From Mycoplasmopsis bovigenitalium (GTDB lineage: Bacteria; Bacillota_I; Bacilli_A; Mycoplasmatales; Metamycoplasmataceae), in contig NZ_LR214970.1 of the NCBI RefSeq assembly GCF_900660525.1, positions 186,001-250,000 on the forward strand: a stretch of 64,000 nucleotides of DNA, in the 5' to 3' direction. The position numbers and the translations under genes were made by a program. Below the pieces are notes generated by a model, which was not told where the DNA came from, made no database searches, and worked only from the letters and a program-made list of their open reading frames with translations. Below are positions 22,924 through 34,500 of this stretch, one piece after another. The first letter of the stretch is position 1. Every line of letters starts with the position of its first letter.

Positions 22924-24729
22924 CTAGTCAAATTGTGATTTATAAAGTTTTGCATAGCGGCCTTGCAAGGCAAGCAATGATTCATGATTTCCGCGTTCAA
23001 CAATTTCGCCATTATCAATAAATAAAATTAAATCAGCGTTTTTGATTGTACTTAATCTATGGGCGATAACAACACTGGTTTTGTTTTTCATTATTGAATT
23101 TGCTAATGCATCTTGTATAACTTTTTCAGTATTTGTGTCAATATTTGATGTGGCTTCATCAAGTATTAATATTTTTTTATCGCCTAAAATTGCTCTAGAA
23201 ATTGAAAGTAATTGTTTTTCACCTTTTGAAAGAAGTGAGTCATTGTTTTGTAATAATGTTTGGTATCCTTTTTCAAGTCTTAAAACTAAATCGTGAGCGG
23301 AAACTAGTGATGTTGATTCATAAACTTGGTGTTCTTTGGCATTTTGATTACCAATCATAATGTTGTTCATGACTGTGTCTTTAAACATGAATGAGTCTTG
23401 AAGAACAACAGCCATTGATTTATTCAAACTATTTTTGTTAATGTTTTTTAACTCATTTCCATCAATAGTGATTGAACCTTTTTCATAGTCATAGAATTTA
23501 CTTAATAAATTAATGACTGTTGTTTTTCCTGCGCCTGTTGGCCCAACAAGGGCAATAGTTTGGCCTGGAAGTGCCTCAAAAGAAGCGTTTTTAAGTTGCC
23601 AGTTTTCTTTCGTTGTATCGTATCTAAAACTTACATTATTGAATATAATGTGGCCTTTCACATTGTTTAATTCAGTAGTTTCATGTGAGGTATCGGGTTC
23701 TTTAAGTTTCAAAATGTCATTAATTCTAGCAGTAGAAATAACACCATTTTGTGAGTTAAAAATTGTCATAATAATACCTTGTAATGCACCGGTAACATTA
23801 TGAAGAAGTCCGACATATGCAATAACAAATCCAACATCTGGAACTTTTGTTATTGCTCCAAATAGTGGAATTGATGCATTTTTGAATCATAATGCTAATG
23901 CGGTTGCAATCAATACAACAAGGTTTGTACACATAATAAATCAAGGTATAAACATTTGTGTGTATAAGTCGGCTACAAAGGCATGATTTTTGATATCTAA
24001 AGCGATTTTATTGAATTTTTGTTCAGAATTTTGTTGTCTGCCGAATGTTTTTGTGATTTTCATGTTTTTGACTGATTCTTCTACATATGCATTTAAATCA
24101 CCAAAATCGTCTCAAACCTTTTTAACATATGGACGTGATTTTTTAATCATTACAAGCCCGATTGAGAACAATGCGAAAGTAGTTAAAATTACAATTAGTG
24201 TGATATTTGTGCTATAAACAAACATCATTATTACAGTGATTATTAGGTGAGCAATATTTGAAAAAGTTTGTAAAAGCAATTGACTTAGTGTGCCACAAAT
24301 ATTATTTATATCGTTAACTAAGGTTGATATTAAATTTCCTGCTTTATTTTTATCATAATAGGAAATAGGCATTTTCAACAATTTTTGCATTGCAATTTTT
24401 CTCATATTCATAGCTGTAGAATAACTAACAACAATATAAATTCGGAATTCTAGACTTCTTAATATTGCATACAAAATAAATGAAGCCAACATAATTATTA
24501 TTAATATTAAAAATGTTTTGTCGTCAAATGCTTCTTTTTGCTCAAAAACATTTTTTGTCAATGTTTTTGAAACAATTTGGCCACTTAAAATAATTCCAAT
24601 AATATATGTAACTGAGTTAAAAATTGTTGTTAGAATACCAAAAAAGAATAATCAGGCGCTTTTTTGCGAATATTTACCAACAAGTTTAATAAGGCCGAGT
24701 GTTGAGCCAAACTTTGTTTGTTTTTTCAT
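22924..24729 (-). CDS. ABC exporter half-transporter, consensus-ATPase partner
   Basis: The 601-aa protein has an N-terminal six-helix exporter domain (about 1-330) and a nucleotide-binding domain: Walker A GPTGAGKTT, signature LSKGEKQ (degenerate), Walker B ILILDEATSNID with the catalytic Glu, and H-loop AHRLST. It follows the other half (24742-26538) by 12 nt, with AAAGGAG before its ATG. In heterodimeric exporters one composite site is degenerate. Here this subunit supplies the intact Walker B/His and the damaged signature. Probable role: drug, lipid or peptide efflux. Confidence 0.85.
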
Positions 24730-24741
24730 GATTACTCCTTT

Positions 24742-26538
24742 CTATGCTTCTAACTGACTGGCATGAATTTGTGAATAAAATTCGCAATTTTTAATAAGCT
24801 CTTCGTGTGTACCTTGAGCAATAATTTGTCCCGATTCCATAACAATTATTTGCTCACATTTTTTAAGCGCCCCAATTTTTTGCGAAATTAAAATAGTTGT
24901 GCATTCATAGTTGTTTGTTATGTTTTCAATAACTTTTTTAGTAGTTATATTATCAAGAGCACTTGTTGAATCGTCTAGTATTAATATTTTTGGTTTTCTT
25001 AATAGTGTGCGAGCTATTGATAGTCTTTGTTTTTGTCCACCCGAAAGATTCGTTGCGCCCTGTGTGATTGGGTGGTCTAAATTATCATCGAATTTATAAA
25101 CAAAATCATATGCGCAAGCATTTTTTAATGCTTCATTTATTTCTTGGTCGCTTGCATCTGGTTTAGCTCATTGCATATTTGAACGAATTGTTCCCGAAAA
25201 AAGCATTGGGTCTTGATAAACAATTCCGACTGTTTGTAGTAGTTGCTCTGTGTTAATTTGGTTAACTTCTTGGTTGGCAATCTTAATCGAGCCTTCATCA
25301 TACAGGTAATTATTTAGTAATAATGATACAAGCGTTGATTTTCCCGATGCAAATAAACCAATAATGCCAAGCGTAGTTTTATAGGGGATAGTTAAATTTA
25401 TGTTTTTCAATGAGTAATTTGGATTATCTTTGTAGTATTTAAAATTTAGATTTTCTATATTTATGTTATAGTCAATATTTTTGCCGTCTTCAATTATGTT
25501 TAAGCCTTTTTCGACAAATAATGCATCAGCATTCGTGTTTAAAATTTCAACAATTCGTGTTGCAGAAACTCTTGCACTAAAAGCAAAACGTAGAAACATT
25601 GTAATTAACAAAATACCAAAACCAATTATTCATAAGTAGTCGATAAAAATATTTACTTGAACAAGGGTATTTACTGTGGCATTTTTTGTAATAACTTCAT
25701 TTCTTGCTCAGAATAATATCCCAATTTGAACAAAGTTCATAACTGCAAAGAAAATTGGATATAAAATTGATACAGTTGTATTGAATGAAACGTTATATTT
25801 TAGTCATGCTGCATTGGTTGTATTGAATTTATCTAGCCTTTTTTGTTCAAGATTATAAGTTTTGATTGTAGAAGCCCCCTTGATGTTTTCATCAATTTCC
25901 TTGGTTACTTCTTCAATTTGTTGTTGAACTTTTTTGATTTTTGGGCTTGATATTTTTCCAATTGCAAACAATATTAAAAATAGTAATGGGACAACTAATA
26001 ATATTATTAGCGCTAATATTCAATTGACAAAGAATGACATTATCGCCCCACCAATAATCATTAAAAATCCTTTTAACATTGTTCTTAGACCCGAAACTAA
26101 AAAGTCTCAGAAAACTGCAACGTCATTTGAAATTTTTGTCATTATTGATTCAGGTTTTAAATCAGAAATGTTTTTTAGACTCAAATTATTGATTTTTTCA
26201 AACAATTTAACTCTGTAGAAATATGAAGCCCGTTCACCAGCTCTTACATACATAAATGTTGTTAAGAATGATAACAATCCAACAACTAAACATTGAATAA
26301 GTATTATTCCGATTAATCAATTTCGTACATAATCTCTGTCTGCTTCATTGAATAAGATTCACCCTTTTACAACTTCAATAGTAATTTTTTGCTTTTGGTC
26401 GTCAAAAATTAATTTAATAAACTGTGAAATCATATTTGGAATAAAGAAGCTTATTATTGATGTAAGAAATATTAAAAAGCCGCCAAAAATAAATTCAAAT
26501 TTCACTCTCTTTGGCAAAATAGAAATTAGTTTGAGCAT
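24742..26538 (-). CDS. ABC exporter half-transporter, degenerate-site partner
   Basis: The 598-aa protein has an exporter membrane domain, then Walker A GLFASGKST, a canonical LSGGQKQR signature, Walker B ILILDDSTSALD (Asp where the catalytic Glu is expected) and SQKIGA where the H-loop His should be. This is the pattern of the degenerate half in heterodimeric exporters such as TM287/288 or BmrCD. The gene starts 37 nt downstream of the pepF stop, so pepF and both halves look like one transcript. AAAGGGGGG precedes the ATG. Confidence 0.85.
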
Positions 26539-26575
26539 AACCCCCCTTTCCTTTTTCTTTTGTAAAATGAATTAA

Positions 26576-28402
26576 TTAGTTAATTTTGAATATTTTTTTA
26601 CCTAGTTTAATATATTCATCAATTAATGATTCAAAGTATTCGAAACCTACTTTATAGAAATTATCATCTTTTAAATCTACATCTACTGATTTAAGTGTGT
26701 TTAATGGTCAATCTCTATCACCGGCAGATAAAAAGTTATTAATGTATTTTGTTAAAAATGACTCTCCTTCTTTTTTATATTTGCTAAAGAAGAAGTTTGC
26801 AACAAGTTGGCCAATAGCATATTTGTAAACATAGAATCCGTAGTAAAAGTGCGGAACAGTTACGCAAGCTATTTGGTCATTTTTATTGAATTTTGTTTTC
26901 TTTGTTGAATATTTCATTGAATTTTTGTGGTAAATTTTCGCCAATGATTCATAACTAGCGCCCACTTCACCATTTTCAATTGCTTTATACAAATCAAATT
27001 CGTAGTTTGCTCAAATAGTTTGACGATAAACTGTGCCAATAAATCCATCAATCATACTTTCGATAATTTTGAACTTGAATAAATTACTTTTTGAATTTTT
27101 TAACAAGTGGTCATATAACATTAATTCATTAAATATCGAAGCTATTTCTGCTAAAAATATTGGGTATGCAGCATTGTGCATTTCATTGTTTTTATCACTA
27201 AAATATGAATGCATTGAGTGGCCTAGTTCGTGTGCTAACGTTTCAACAGAACGCAAGTCTCCATCAAAGTTCATTAAAATATATTTTTTGTCCAATCCAT
27301 AGGTAGAACCAATTGAATATGCACCAGACATTTTGTTATCAATAGTCATAAAATCAATTCAATTTTCGCTGTATGATCGTTTGATTGTGTTGTGGTATTC
27401 TTTACCAAAAGGTTCAAGGGCATCTAAAACAATTTGTTTCATTTGCTCTACTGTATATGTTGATTTTACATTTACTAGTTCTCTAAATGAGTCATATTTT
27501 GGCCGATATTTTTCTTTGAATTTGGCCTCATAAAATTTTTTAAATCATTTGTTTCTTTTTGCTACTAATGTTTTTAGTGAGCTAACTTTGTCAAAAAGAG
27601 ATAAAAGTAATTCTTCATCAACTCTATCAGAATATGTAAGCATTTGTACTGAGTTTTTATATGATCTAATTTTTGCATTTGTGCCAATTGAATTAAATTG
27701 TTGAAACAGTAAATTTGCTAGTGAGTCTTTGTGTTTTAAACTAGCATTTTTTCAATTAATTGCCGCGTTTTTTCTTAGTACTGAATCATTTGATTTCATT
27801 AATTTTATTCTTAGTGCAGGTGATAATTTGTGTTTTTTGCCTTTTGAGTCTAACGGATAACCATAATCAAGTTCTGCATCAGTAATTAAGTCAAAAACGC
27901 CTTCATAAGAGGGTTGAGCATTTGCAAGTTTAACAATATATTCTTCAACATTATCATCTAATTTGTGAGAATAATCATCAATTGACGCTTGCAGTAATTT
28001 TTTATAAGATTTTAATCTATGATCATTGACTCATTCTTTCATTTTTTCAATGTTTTTGTAAAATCTTACAGTTTCAGAACCAAGTTGCTCAGAAATATTT
28101 TGGTTAATCAAATCTCACTGGTTGCTCAATTCATTAAATTGAGTATTTGTAAGTTCTCTGTTCAAATTATTTGAGATATAGTTGCTTATTTTATTGTTTA
28201 GAATTCCTACATTGACTGAATAATTTAGGTAATCTAAATAATTTTCAATTGAATCGTATTTTGAGTCTTTAACTTCAATTGAGTATTGCATAGCTTGTTT
28301 ATATTCATCAAATAGATCGTTAATTGTCTTACCGTCAAGTAGATATTCTAGGTCAAAAAGATATTGTTTTTCAACTTCTTTTACGTTTTTATATTGTTTC
28401 AT
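26576..28402 (-). CDS. pepF: Oligoendopeptidase F (M3 metallopeptidase)
   Basis: This 608-aa cytosolic peptidase has the M3B zinc motif [11 protein letters not shown] at residues 391-401 and the downstream Glu ligand region in [13 protein letters not shown]. The segment [18 protein letters not shown], followed by [14 protein letters not shown], is typical of PepF. It degrades oligopeptides taken up by the cell. It has several UGA-Trp codons. It is the first gene of a minus-strand operon with the ABC exporter. The ICE sits upstream of its promoter, not in the gene. Confidence 0.92.
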
Positions 28403-28577
28403 ATTACCCCCTATTTTTTTATTATTTTATTATATTACAATAGTCTAAATTAATTTATTTATATAAACACTTAAGAATTTAATCTAATTCAATAGTAATA
28501 ATATTGATATAGGTAAAAAAATAAGATAAATATTTAAAAATTTTTGCTATATTTTTTTGGATGAGTAAAATTCGGGC

Positions 28578-28610
28578 GTGTTGCTTGCAAAGCAATTTAA
28601 TATCGTAAAT
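28578..28610 (+). repeat. Putative left inverted terminal repeat of the ICE
   Basis: The segment contains GTGTT, GCTTGCA and TTTAATATC in that order. These also occur in this order in the reverse complement of the right end (52103-52136), with gaps. It includes a small palindrome TTGCTT-GCA-AAGCAA. Confidence 0.4.
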
Positions 28611-28640
28611 ATTATACGCTATTTTTGGATATTTTTTTAC

Positions 28641-28917
28641 GTTGCCAAAATTTTTTTCTCCTTTACGTGCGCGCGCACACCTTTAAAGGCAAGATAAGAC
28701 TGGCAACAAAGAGCTACTAACCGTAGCGCCAGTTTATCTTGCTTATTACTTTGTAATAAGAACCTTTAAAAATTTGGCACAAATTTAGTGCCAAAATGTC
28801 ACCAAATTTAAAATTTGGCACAAAATTGGCAACAAAGACGGCAACATTAAGTTTTTATATTACGTAGTAATATATAATATTCAAAATTTGGCAATAATGC
28901 TGGCACAAAATTGGCAC
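28641..28917. repeat. TTGGCA iteron-like array
   Basis: The core TTGGCAC/TTGGCAA occurs on the plus strand at 28774, 28815, 28826, 28888 and 28911, with TGGCA variants at 28701 and 28901 and CGGCAAC at 28839. The inverse GTTGCCA/GTGCCA occurs at 28641 and 28789. Spacing is irregular, with several at 11 nt. Such arrays are binding sites for replication or transposition proteins. It lies between the transposase stop and the ICE end. Confidence 0.55.
28689..28760. other. Long structured hairpin near the ICE left end
   Basis: Arms 28689-28704 and 28728-28742 pair over 15 bp with one bulged G. Inside, GCTAC (28713-28717) pairs with GTAGC (28723-28727). A second hairpin, CTTATTAC-TTT-GTAATAAG, abuts it at 28742-28760. 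No long T-run follows on either strand, so it does not look like a terminator. Confidence 0.55.
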
Positions 28918-28949
28918 TATACCTATTTTTTACGATTATTTACTAAAAA

Positions 28950-30245
28950 TTATCCTAAATTTTTTTCATCTGATTCTATAAAAAATGTTGCTGCATTTTT
29001 AAGTAAATTATGATAAATTACTTTCATTTTTATGCTATTTCTCGAAAATAATGAACCTTGCTTTTTGATAAATTTCTTAAAAAAGTTATAGACAAAATGC
29101 TCAGTATAACTTTTTTCAATGATTAAATTTCCCTCGTTATTTCATATATTTTTACAGTGATTATTAATGTATTTAAAGAGTATTCTTGCTTGTTTTATAA
29201 AAGATTTTTCTATATTTTTTTCTTTCGCTTCAAGTAAAAAAGTGGCTTTTAATTTCATAAAATCTTCATATTTTAGGTTAAAATTTTTTTCAAAAATTGC
29301 ACTAAATAAATCAACTCAACGCGCTCCGTATACCTTACTAAATCAGTTTTTATATAGCATTTTATGGTTCTTTGAATTGAACTTTTTATATCCAAATGTT
29401 TCATTAATTTTTCTAAATAAATGAAAATAATCAAGGCTATATTTAACCTTAATATCACTAGCAAAAAGGCTCATTCACCTTGCTCCATCACCTTTTAAAA
29501 CTACTTTTTTCCTTTTAATTTCTAATTTTTTTAACTCATTATTTATGAATTTTTTAGTAAAAATAGAGTCATTTTCTAATGTTTTTTCACTAATATTTTT
29601 AGTAAAAAAGTAGCAAATTGCACTTGCTTTTTTAGTGTCTTTTTTAGCGTTTTTACCTATAAAATTTTGATGTAATATTACCTCTCTAATTCGCATTTTT
29701 GGGCGGTATTTTGAACCTTGAAATCTAGTGTAAAAATCGTCAACTTCGATATGAATTTTCTTGTAATTTTTTTGCTTAAATACCGACGTATTTTCGTTAT
29801 ATTTTTTGTCATTTTTTTCAAAAATTTGCTGCGATATTTTAAAGCGTTTTTTCATCTCATATAGCAACTGTTTAGATGGTTTTAAACTAACTAATTCATT
29901 AGGTAATTTTTGATTATTTAAATCACTTATAATACAGAATTTTATTAAATCAAAATCATATTTTGAACATTTTAAACGCTTAATAATATCGTCGTGATAA
30001 TGCGTTATTCGACGTTTTTTGCCCCTTGCATCGATATATTCATACATCGTATAATTTAGTTTAAAAATACCTCCAAGCGTTATTCAACACTTGGATTTTC
30101 TTTTAGAAATTTTTCATTCTGGGTGTAATATAAAACGATTTTTTGTTCTAAATTCTTGTTCAATCTCATTTAATTCTTGTGCTTTTTTAGCATAAAAATT
30201 ACTTAAATATAAGTCATTGTTAAATATATTAATATGAAAATCCAT
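28950..30245 (-). CDS. ICE DDE transposase, UPF0236/ISLre2-like
   Basis: The 431-aa protein has the UPF0236 signature: HIEVDDFYTRF (first catalytic Asp), VLKGDGARWMSLF (second Asp, GDGAxW motif) and SLDYFHLFRK downstream, with a C-terminal KSYTEHFVYNFFKKFIKK segment matching the family's last conserved block. In ruminant mycoplasma ICEs a DDE transposase of this kind, not a tyrosine recombinase, excises and inserts the element. The gene is terminal in the ICE and seems to have its own promoter (TATAAT 10 nt upstream of the ATG), giving an almost leaderless mRNA. Many UGA-Trp codons are present. Confidence 0.8.
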
Positions 30246-30254
30246 AGCATAAAA

Positions 30255-30260
30255 ATTATA
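30255..30260 (-). promoter_or_regulatory. -10 box of the transposase gene
   Basis: TATAAT on the minus strand, 10 nt before the ATG at 30245, implies a near-leaderless transcript. Confidence 0.45.
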
Positions 30261-30283
30261 AAAAAAACATAGTACAACTATGC
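30260..30283 (-). terminator. Terminator before the transposase gene
   Basis: CATAGT-TGT-ACTATG on the minus strand is followed by a T-run (30261-30267). It lies just beyond the stop at 30295 and separates the transposase transcript from the rest of the ICE. Confidence 0.65.
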
Positions 30284-30294
30284 TTTAATATACA

Positions 30295-30327
30295 TTACAT
30301 ACGCATTGTTCTGCGTTTTTGGATTTG
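30295..30327 (-). repeat. 33-bp repeat encoding a shared C-terminal tail (copy 1)
   Basis: This is identical over 33 bp to 44864-44896. It encodes QIQKRRTMRM plus the stop codon at the end of an otherwise unrelated gene. Confidence 0.9.
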
Positions 30328-31479
30328 GTGATTTCGTTCTTTTTCGGGTTCTTGCGAATTTTGATTTAAAAGGTTTCTGGACTTTAATTCTTCATCAATG
30401 ATTGAAGTGTTTTCAACACAATATCTTTCTTTAATAAATCAAGTAGATATCTCTTCCATTGGTCAACCAGAATTGCCGAATATTTCTTTACTAAAATCTT
30501 TAAACTCATTGCTAAAAACACTTTTATCAATTCATTCAGTTAATGATTCATTTTCATAAGCATTTTTGAATTCTAAAAGTTCATTATCTTTTACATTAAA
30601 GAAAAAATGGTCTTGTTGAATTTTAGTTAATTTGTCTGAATTGATGCGAAATTCATCATAAAAATTTAAACTTGTTCTTCTTTTACCTCAGGGAAGAGTG
30701 AGACTACTCCATATAGTTCCATCTGATACTCTATAACCTTTAAATTCTTCTGTGTTAAGAATATCTCTTTTAACTAAATCGATAATTTCAACGACATTAT
30801 AACCTTTATCTAATAGTTTATTATCATATAGATAATGATAAATGGGGGCGTAAATCCTATCAACCTTTAATTGTTCTTTTGCTATATCTATTCCAGCGTC
30901 AACTGGGTTTAGTTCAACTCTTGTGCGGTTTGTTCGATGATAACTAACAACAAAAGCATTGGCTTTTCTAATTGTTTCAGTTTCATTATTATCAAATAGA
31001 TTTTCTCATCATCCTTGTTCTTGCTCAAAACTTGCTTTGCTTGCATACAATAATTCTGGTTCAATAATAGGTTTTTGTTTATCGTTGTATCCTGTAATAC
31101 TTACATTCATTAATGAGATATGATCATTTTTAAAGTTCTTCTCAATCTCAGTGATAATTTGCATCGCATAATTGAAAGGTAGTTTATCTACTCTTGGAAA
31201 ATTATCTTTTCCATAAGCGATTTTAAATTCTTTTTCTTCCATTCTAAAAATTTGTGAACAATCTACAAGACTATCACTTTTAAATAATGAATACGAAGCA
31301 GTTGCATCTGCGGGAATAAGAATTTCTGTAGGAAATCTGACTTTTTTTGATTCGTATATATTAGCACTTCGTGCTTTAACAAAATAATACATCCCATCAT
31401 TGCCGTTATATCAAATAACAATTGGATGTTCTTTAATTGGTTGTCCATAAACATTGAAAAGCATACTATGTTTTGGCAT
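30295..31479 (-). CDS. ICE protein with MazF/PemK-like N-terminus and basic C-terminal tail
   Basis: The protein is 394 aa from the first in-frame ATG after a stop. Residues 10-100 (HPIVIWYNGNDGMYYFVK, then EILIPADATASYSLF and SLVDCSQIFRMEE) have the strand order and the late S-x-VDxSQIxxM segment seen in MazF/PemK-type RNases. This resemblance is by eye and uncertain. The middle (about 170-330) is unrecognised. The last ten residues, QIQKRRTMRM, are identical to the end of the 44864-46537 protein and similar to the end of 43715-44851. It forms its own unit between two terminators. No antitoxin gene is recognisable beside it. Confidence 0.6.
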
Positions 31480-31552
31480 ATATGGGTGAATTTATCAAAT
31501 TGCATAATAGGATCTCGCTTATAATATTAAATATATTTAATATTATACAGAA

Positions 31553-31582
31553 AAATAAAAAAATGCCGAAATTAACGGCACA
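31553..31582 (-). terminator. Terminator of the ICE transfer operon
   Basis: TGCCG pairs with CGGCA around TTAATTT, followed by a T-run on the minus strand, just past the stop at 31597. A 28-bp AT-only palindrome (about 31521-31548), carrying TATAAT on both strands, lies upstream of the next gene and may hold its promoter. Confidence 0.65.
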
Positions 31583-31596
31583 TTTTCACAGAATAA

Positions 31597-34500
31597 CTAT
31601 TTAATTTTTTTATCAAAGTGTCTTACTTTAATTCATCAAGCAACAGTTATACCAATAGCAATTGTAATAATTGCTAATGGTGCTAATACTCCAATTAATA
31701 TCTTTTTATTTCTTGCTTTTAGTTCTTCTGCTTTTTGTTTATCTTTTGGAGTTTGAACACTTACTTCATCTAAATCATTTATAACTTGCTTTGTAAATGT
31801 ATTTTCAACTTTAAACTCATTAAAATTTTTACTTACATTATTAACTGGATTAATTCTGACAAAAAACAATCTTTTTTCGTCTTTTATAATAGGTAGACTT
31901 TTTAGGATTTCGTTCAATTTGTTAATATCGACAGTGTAATCAACTCCATATTTAAGTTCGTATTTGTCGTTTAAATACTTGTTAATATCATTAATTATAT
32001 ATTGCCTTAAATTAGATAATATATTTTCCTTATAACTAAGCGTTGTTGTTTCTAAAGCACTTAAATCTATTAAATATAAATTGTTGTCTTTATCTCTAAC
32101 TTCTTTTGCATTATTAGTTGCTTGATAACTAGTTAGTCCAGTAATTTTTCTGTTTATCGGTTTAATTATTATTGTATGTTTATATCCCTTACCTTTTGCT
32201 AAATTTCTTATTGCATTATCTAAATTAGCAATTTTTACATCTTTATTAAGGATTAAATTATGTTTTTTAAGTTCGCCTTGTGCATAATTTTCAATTATTG
32301 ATTTTAAATGCTCAACCTTTGAACCCACAAAATTATGGTCTGGTATTTTAATTTCTTTTAAATCAATATTTTTTACAAAAATATTATCTACTACATTATT
32401 AACCTTAGCATATTTAACTCCACTTGCTTTTTTAGCAACTATATTTAATAAAGCATTGTGAATATGATTAGGATTTGTTGGTTTTATTTGTGGTACAGAT
32501 AATTCTTGTGCTACTGAATTAAGATTTCTTATTTCATAGTCTTCATTATATTTAAGATTTTTTAATTGCTTGCTAATATCGCTAATAATAAATTTTTTAA
32601 TTTCTTCAATATTATCTAAGCCATTTAATTCGATTGTTTTAAATTCAACATTCTCAAAAATATTTTTATGGGTGCTTGGTTTTGGTTTTTCTGCTCCTTT
32701 ATTTGGTTTTTCAAATTCTTCTATACCATTTGTTTTAAATGTAATTAGCGGTATTGAAAAGGTTTTATTTGGCACTATTATTACATTATTATCTATACTG
32801 TTTTTTAAATCAACTTTAATAGTTAGTAATTTAATAAAACTATTAAATTCAACACTAAATGACAATGCTTGTAAATCTTGCTCATTTAAATCATTAAATC
32901 ATTGTTCTTTGTTTTTATAAATAGCATTAACAAAATCATCTATAAAATTATTTGCCGCAGTATCTATAAAATATTGTCTATTAAGTTTTAAATTAATAAT
33001 CTTTTTATCTACTTGTTTTATATCTTTAAATTTAACCTTTAAAAATACTTTGTTTTGTCTTAGTTGGTAAATATCTTCATATGAATTTAATTTAAATGTA
33101 ATATTAACGCCTGAATTATCTTGTGCTAATTCAACTTTTTCGATATTAACTTTATCTTTATTATTAAATTCGCCTAATAATTCAGTTTCGGCAACTTTTG
33201 GATCTTTGAATTTTTCTAAAAATTCGTCAACTGTATATTTATCATCTGGTATGGGTTTAATAATGGGGTCAATTGTAATATACGTATTAAAAGTATATTT
33301 ATAATAAAGTTTTTCAATATATTGCTTGTAATGTTCCATTACATCTTCATAATTCATTTTTAGTATTTCTGCTTCACTAATGCCAACTGACGTTAAATAG
33401 TTATAGAATGCAATTCCTCTTTTAGTTTTTCAAAGCGGTTCAATTTGTCCACTATCTAATACAACATTATCCGTGAAGTATGAATTAGGAGGATTATTTA
33501 TATCATTTGTGCTTGCTCCGGGTTCTTGAATAAGCACAAGTTTAAAATTAGTAATTCCCTCTTTTGATTTCGAGTGAAAAAGTCAAATTCCAGAAGTTGA
33601 AAAGTAATCTGTTTCTGTTGTTTTTAATTCTTGATAATGCACTACTGGCTCTTTATCGAACTCATATTTAAGTAAATATTTACCAGTTTTTGGGTCTTTA
33701 ACTTTTTTAAGAGGGAATGCTAAAAAAGTATCTGCTTCTCCTATTATTTCTTTAAGTCCACCCTTACCAAGAACTATAGCCTCAGCAATAAATCCTCATT
33801 TATCGTTAGTTTTACCATAATTAGGACTAAATAATGTTTTAGCATAAGCCGGTAATAGAGTTTCTTTATAGTATTTTCAAGCATCGGGATTTTCTCAACT
33901 TAAATTGCCAAAATTATCTAACACATCTTTTGTAAAAATACTTTTAACTCCATTATAAGCATTTAAATCAAATCAAACTAGTTGCTTTTTAGTTCCCGTA
34001 TGTGGATCAATTGTAGGGTCATAAAGCGGGTTATTTATATAATTTCCGTCTTGATCTTTCTTATATTCCCCCTTTTCATTTTTTACATATTTTTCGATTA
34101 ATAATTTTTGATGCTCATTATTTTCTGGATCTCAAGCATATCACTTAAAGTCCATTTTAAGCGATTTAGAATCGATAATGATTATTTTTTCATAAATTAA
34201 ATCTATATTTTTTTCAATATGTTCCTCGCCCGGTTTATATTGAACAATCTTAATTCGATATTCATTTTTACCATGCGAGTTTTCATCGGTTTTGGTTGTG
34301 TCTGTGCTTATGCCAAAATTTAATACTCTTTCAGTATCGTTTGCATCTTTTCGATTATCTGCTAATTTTTTAAAAAATAATTGGTCTAAAACATCAACTT
34401 TTTTGCCATTAACAAATAAAACTTCATTTTCTTTTTTGGTTGTATTAAATGAAATACTTAATGGCGAGTGGGCAATTCACTTACCGCCATATCAATGCTT

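Larger units (their letters stand above)
28403..28949. other. Gap between pepF and the ICE transposase
   Basis: No gene is seen. The right part of pepF's promoter region (28403-28560) is plain AT-rich DNA. From about 28578 the sequence changes: the likely ICE end, an alternating purine-pyrimidine tract ACGTGCGCGCGCACAC (28665-28680), a long hairpin (28689-28760) and an array of TTGGCA motifs to 28917. A smaller palindrome, ATATTAC-GTA-GTAATAT, lies around 28859-28875. Confidence 0.6.

Noticed and set aside
28561-28577. Target-site duplication of the ICE
   Set aside because: AAATT-like bases flank both ends, but no exact direct repeat of 6 or more bases fits the proposed ends; AT-rich chance similarity is likely.
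28641-28917. CRISPR array reading of the TTGGCA repeats
   Set aside because: The repeats are only 6-7 bp, occur in both orientations and have irregular short spacing; no cas genes are present.
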